Source of the DNA: Candidatus Zixiibacteriota bacterium
Lineage (GTDB): Bacteria > Zixibacteria > MSB-5A5 > WJJR01 > JAJRUJ01
DNA length: 64,000 nt
Assembly: GCA_020051695.1 (NCBI GenBank)
Contig: JAGVQM010000041.1
Span: 1-64,000 of the forward strand
Direction: 5' to 3'
Shown: piece after piece, positions 61,726 to 64,000 of the stretch
How positions within the stretch are numbered: the stretch's first letter is position 1
How the letters are laid out: each line of letters begins with the position of its first letter
Notes under the pieces: model-generated
What the model was told of the DNA's origin: nothing
Databases searched by the model: none
The model's input: only the letters and a program-made list of their open reading frames with translations
Position numbers and translations under genes: made by a program

Positions 61726-62373
61726 ATGATGAGGACGCACGCGACCATCGGTATTCTGGCCCTGCAGGGGGCTTTTGATCTGCACCGCCAGGCGCTCGAC
61801 CGGCTTGGTGTTCCGCACCGGCTGGTCAAGACCGCGGACGATTTGGGGCAGGTCGCCGCCCTGATTATCCCCGGCGGCGAATCGACAACCATGCGTTGGT
61901 TTTTCCAGACTGAAGGTTTGACTGCTGAGATGGCGCGTTTCGTCCGTACCCAGCCGGTCATGGGTACCTGCGCAGGGATGATTCTTTTGGCCGACCGTAT
62001 TGCCGATGACCTGGTCAATCACGGTTTCGCGGCTATCGACATCGATGTCCGCCGCAACGCTTACGGCCGCCAGGTGCATTCGCATACGGGGGAGGGCATG
62101 GTGGATCTGGGGGCCGGCCCGCGGCTGTTCCCCATGGTGTTTATCCGCGCCCCACGGATCGAACGGGTCGGCGAGGGTGTGCGTGTACTGGGACACCGCA
62201 ATGGGGAGCCGACGATGGTGGCCAACGACCATGTTCTGGCCCTGAGTTTTCATCCTGAATTGTCCGGTTCTGATGAGGTCCACCGTTTTTTTGTCGAGAC
62301 GTTTGTGGAAAGCCGGCGGCAACATCATCAACCGGACATTGCCCTGACCACGCACACAACAGGCGGCAACTGA
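61726..62373 (+). CDS. pdxT: Pyridoxal 5'-phosphate synthase, glutaminase subunit
   Basis: A 215-residue class I glutamine amidotransferase that passes ammonia to PdxS. IGILALQGAFDLHRQALDRLG at the N terminus, IIPGGESTTM (oxyanion), GTCAGMILLA with nucleophile Cys82, DIDVRRNAYGRQVHS, FIRAPRIERVG and SFHPELSGSDEVHRFF giving the His-X-Glu pair. A 25-residue polar tail is extra. Two adjacent ATGs at 61726/61729. The stop overlaps the lipA start by 1 bp. Confidence 0.97.
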   Translation: MMRTHATIGILALQGAFDLHRQALDRLGVPHRLVKTADDLGQVAALIIPGGESTTMRWFFQTEGLTAEMARFVRTQPVMGTCAGMILLADRIADDLVNHGFAAIDIDVRRNAYGRQVHSHTGEGMVDLGAGPRLFPMVFIRAPRIERVGEGVRVLGHRNGEPTMVANDHVLALSFHPELSGSDEVHRFFVETFVESRRQHHQPDIALTTHTTGGN

Positions 62374-63317
62374 TGGCGCATCTCCCACGACCTGACCGTT
62401 GCCGTCCCACGGCCGCACATCCGGCCGGGCGCAAACCCGTCTGGTTGAAATCCAGGGCCACATTCGGGCCGGAATATGTGAAAGTCAAAAAAACGCTTGC
62501 CGCCTGCGGTTTGCATTCGGTGTGCGAGGAGGCCAACTGCCCGAACATGCGGGAGTGTTTTTCGGCCGGGACTGCAACGTTCATCATCCTTGGCAATATT
62601 TGCACGCGCGGTTGCCGTTTTTGTGATGTCGCCGGGGGGATACCTTCCGGGCTGGACCGTGATGAACCCCGGCGGCTGGCCGAGAGTGTCGCGCAATTAA
62701 AATTAAAGCAGGTCGTGGTGACTTCGGTGACCCGTGATGATTTGCCCGATGGCGGCGCGTCGATTTTTGTCGAGGTCATCAACCAGTTGCGGGTGCGTGA
62801 TCCACAGGTGAAAATCGAGGTACTCATCCCTGATTTCGCCGGGAACAACACGGCATTACAGGCAGTTTTGGCCGCCGAGCCGGATGTACTCAATCATAAT
62901 ATCGAGACCGTACCTCGCCTGTATCGCCGGGTGCGGCCCAAAGCCGATTATGCCCGTTCGCTCGATATCCTGCGCGCTGCAGCGGACCATCCCGGCACGT
63001 TTCGGGTTAAATCGGGGATCATGGTCGGGCTGGGGGAGAGCTGGGACGAAGTGCTCGAAACAATGCGGGATATCCAGGCCGCCGGGTGCAATATCCTGAC
63101 AATTGGGCAATATCTCGCGCCGTCGGAGCGCCATCTCCCGGTCGAACGCTATTATCCCCCCGAGGAATTTATCGAACTGGCGCGGTTGGGTAAAAAAATG
63201 GGTTATGCCCATGTTGAGGCCGGGCCGCTGGTGCGCAGCTCGTATAAGGCCTTCGAGCAGGCCGCGCATGCCGAAGCCGTCGACGAAAGGCAAATGCCAG
63301 GTGATCGTCACGTTTGA
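62373..63317 (+). CDS. lipA: Lipoyl synthase
   Basis: A 314-residue radical SAM enzyme inserting two sulfurs into octanoyl-lipoyl domains. Auxiliary cluster CX4CX5C: Cys51, Cys56 and Cys62 (VCEEANCPNMRECF). Radical SAM CX3CX2C: Cys77, Cys81 and Cys84 (CTRGCRFC). Then VVTSVTRDDLPDGG, DVLNHNIETVPRLYRRVRP, KSGIMVGLGE, TIGQYLAPSERHLPV and VRSSYKA, the cluster Ser near the end. A 25-residue N-terminal extension is slightly long. No lipB is adjacent. Joined to pdxT and ispG by overlaps. Confidence 0.97.
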   Translation: MAHLPRPDRCRPTAAHPAGRKPVWLKSRATFGPEYVKVKKTLAACGLHSVCEEANCPNMRECFSAGTATFIILGNICTRGCRFCDVAGGIPSGLDRDEPRRLAESVAQLKLKQVVVTSVTRDDLPDGGASIFVEVINQLRVRDPQVKIEVLIPDFAGNNTALQAVLAAEPDVLNHNIETVPRLYRRVRPKADYARSLDILRAAADHPGTFRVKSGIMVGLGESWDEVLETMRDIQAAGCNILTIGQYLAPSERHLPVERYYPPEEFIELARLGKKMGYAHVEAGPLVRSSYKAFEQAAHAEAVDERQMPGDRHV

Positions 63318-64000
63318 TCGCAAACCGACGCGGGTCGTCAAGATCGGCGGCGTTAAAATCGGCGGTCAAAACCCGGTTGCCGTGCAGTCGATGTGTGATA
63401 CCGATACCCGCGATGTCACTGCCACCGTCAAACAGATTCATGCGCTCGAGGAAGCCGGCTGCGAAATCGTGCGCGTGGCCGTGCCGGACCAGCAGGCCGC
63501 CGCTGCTCTCCCGGAAATCAAAAAAGCCATCGCGCTGCCCCTGGTAGCTGATATTCATTTTGACTGGAAGCTTGCTGTCGCCTCGGCCAAAGCCGGGGTC
63601 GATAAGTTACGCATCAATCCCGGTAACATCGGGGGAAAAGAAAAAATAAAAGAAGTCGTTGCGGCCGCAAAAGATTGTGGTTTACCAATCCGGGTCGGAG
63701 TCAACCAGGGTTCAATCGAAAAAGACCTGCTTGATAAATACGGCGGCCCGAACCCACAGGCCCTCGTTGATTCCGCGCTGCGCAACGTCGAATATATTGC
63801 CGAGTTCGATTTCAACGACATCGTATTATCGCTGAAAGCATCGGACGCGTCGCAGACCATCGCCGCCTATCGGCTGGTTTCCCAAAAGTGTGATTTTCCG
63901 CTGCACCTTGGTGTCACCGAGGCCGGGCCGCAGTGGTCGGGGACGATCAAGACCGCCGTCGCCTTCGGCGCCCTGCTGGCCGAGGGAATCGGGGATACGA
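63301..64000 (+). CDS. ispG: 4-hydroxy-3-methylbut-2-en-1-yl diphosphate synthase (3' end outside window)
   Basis: GTG start at 63301, 17 bp inside the lipA end. The visible 233 residues give the GcpE/IspG TIM barrel: VVKIGGVKIGGQNPVAVQSMCDTDTRDVTATVKQI, CEIVRVAVPD, PLVADIHFDWKLA, DKLRINPGNIG, IRVGVNQGSIEKDLLDKYG and LHLGVTEAGPQWSGTIKTAVAFGALLAEGIGDT. It makes HMBPP in the MEP isoprenoid pathway using a 4Fe-4S cluster whose Cys ligands lie beyond the edge. Being downstream of lipA puts two iron-sulfur enzymes together. Confidence 0.95.
   Translation, partial: MIVTFDRKPTRVVKIGGVKIGGQNPVAVQSMCDTDTRDVTATVKQIHALEEAGCEIVRVAVPDQQAAAALPEIKKAIALPLVADIHFDWKLAVASAKAGVDKLRINPGNIGGKEKIKEVVAAAKDCGLPIRVGVNQGSIEKDLLDKYGGPNPQALVDSALRNVEYIAEFDFNDIVLSLKASDASQTIAAYRLVSQKCDFPLHLGVTEAGPQWSGTIKTAVAFGALLAEGIGDT

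Noticed and set aside
63294-63296. ATG as ispG start
   Set aside because: It is out of frame with the IspG reading frame; GTG 63301 is in frame and gives the family N terminus.

Overview
This 64 kb window is chromosomal DNA, roughly 58-60% G+C by eye, from an uncultured-type, diderm, heterotrophic bacterium. Pointers are lipoprotein and Tat signals, an RND-type adaptor, many secreted proteins, and two secreted proteins ending in dockerin-like blocks (pattern PLDV..LVNYV.RS followed by Cys-rich ends) that I associate with candidate division Zixibacteria and neighbouring FCB lineages. Supporting traits are a eukaryote-like (type 2) isoleucyl-tRNA synthetase with a GIHH signature, a B12-dependent ribonucleotide reductase and a BshB1-like deacetylase. 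The phylum assignment is inference.

Layout. 1-4.2 kb: minus-strand glycan/envelope genes (GT2 glycosyltransferase, GT-C-like membrane protein, DegT aminotransferase). 4.4-12.4 kb: PolX, alanine racemase, a DUF2723 membrane protein with TPR tail, a small membrane protein and a TPR protein; just upstream of the last, a perfect sigma70-like promoter fires into a roughly 70-nt hairpin RNA with a U-tract. 12.7-19.9 kb: AhpD-like protein, then a conserved growth cluster yggS-divIVA-like-PNP-ileS-dksA-like-lspA. 20-26 kb: dockerin-like secreted protein, S9 peptidase, an unfamiliar two-domain protein and P5C dehydrogenase.

26.5-31.3 kb: a tightly packed four-gene set (DUF6599, Tat-exported DUF362, membrane polyferredoxin, Tat/lipobox aldo-keto reductase with Cys-rich tail) that looks like an envelope redox module. 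31.3-34.2 kb: a papain-family protease with thrombospondin-3 repeats. 34.2-36.2 kb: a palindromic-repeat cluster and an A+T-rich SIR2-like gene bracketed by a 30-bp direct repeat, the best candidate for an acquired defence cassette. 36.2-40.9 kb: two secreted hydrolases and a cupredoxin. 40.9-44.2 kb: an unusual minus-strand set of two roadblock-like proteins and an enlarged class II fructose-bisphosphatase homologue.

44.9-49.6 kb: nrdJ, tRNA-Lys, PilZ protein, secreted C1q-like protein. 49.9-52.7 kb: divergent beta-propeller protein and an ECF-type sigma/anti-sigma pair, with two palindromes between them. 52.9-60.6 kb: bshB1-like deacetylase, a MacA/MacB-permease pair lacking an ATPase, a divergent ketol-acid reductoisomerase homologue, a periplasmic TPR-like protein, a cysteine-synthase-family enzyme and a lipoprotein nucleosidase. 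60.8-64 kb: pdxS, pdxT, lipA and the start of ispG, a cofactor operon.

Taken together, several exported peptidases plus proline catabolism suggest growth on peptides. Start positions below are corrected to the ribosome-binding site or family start where I could judge it.
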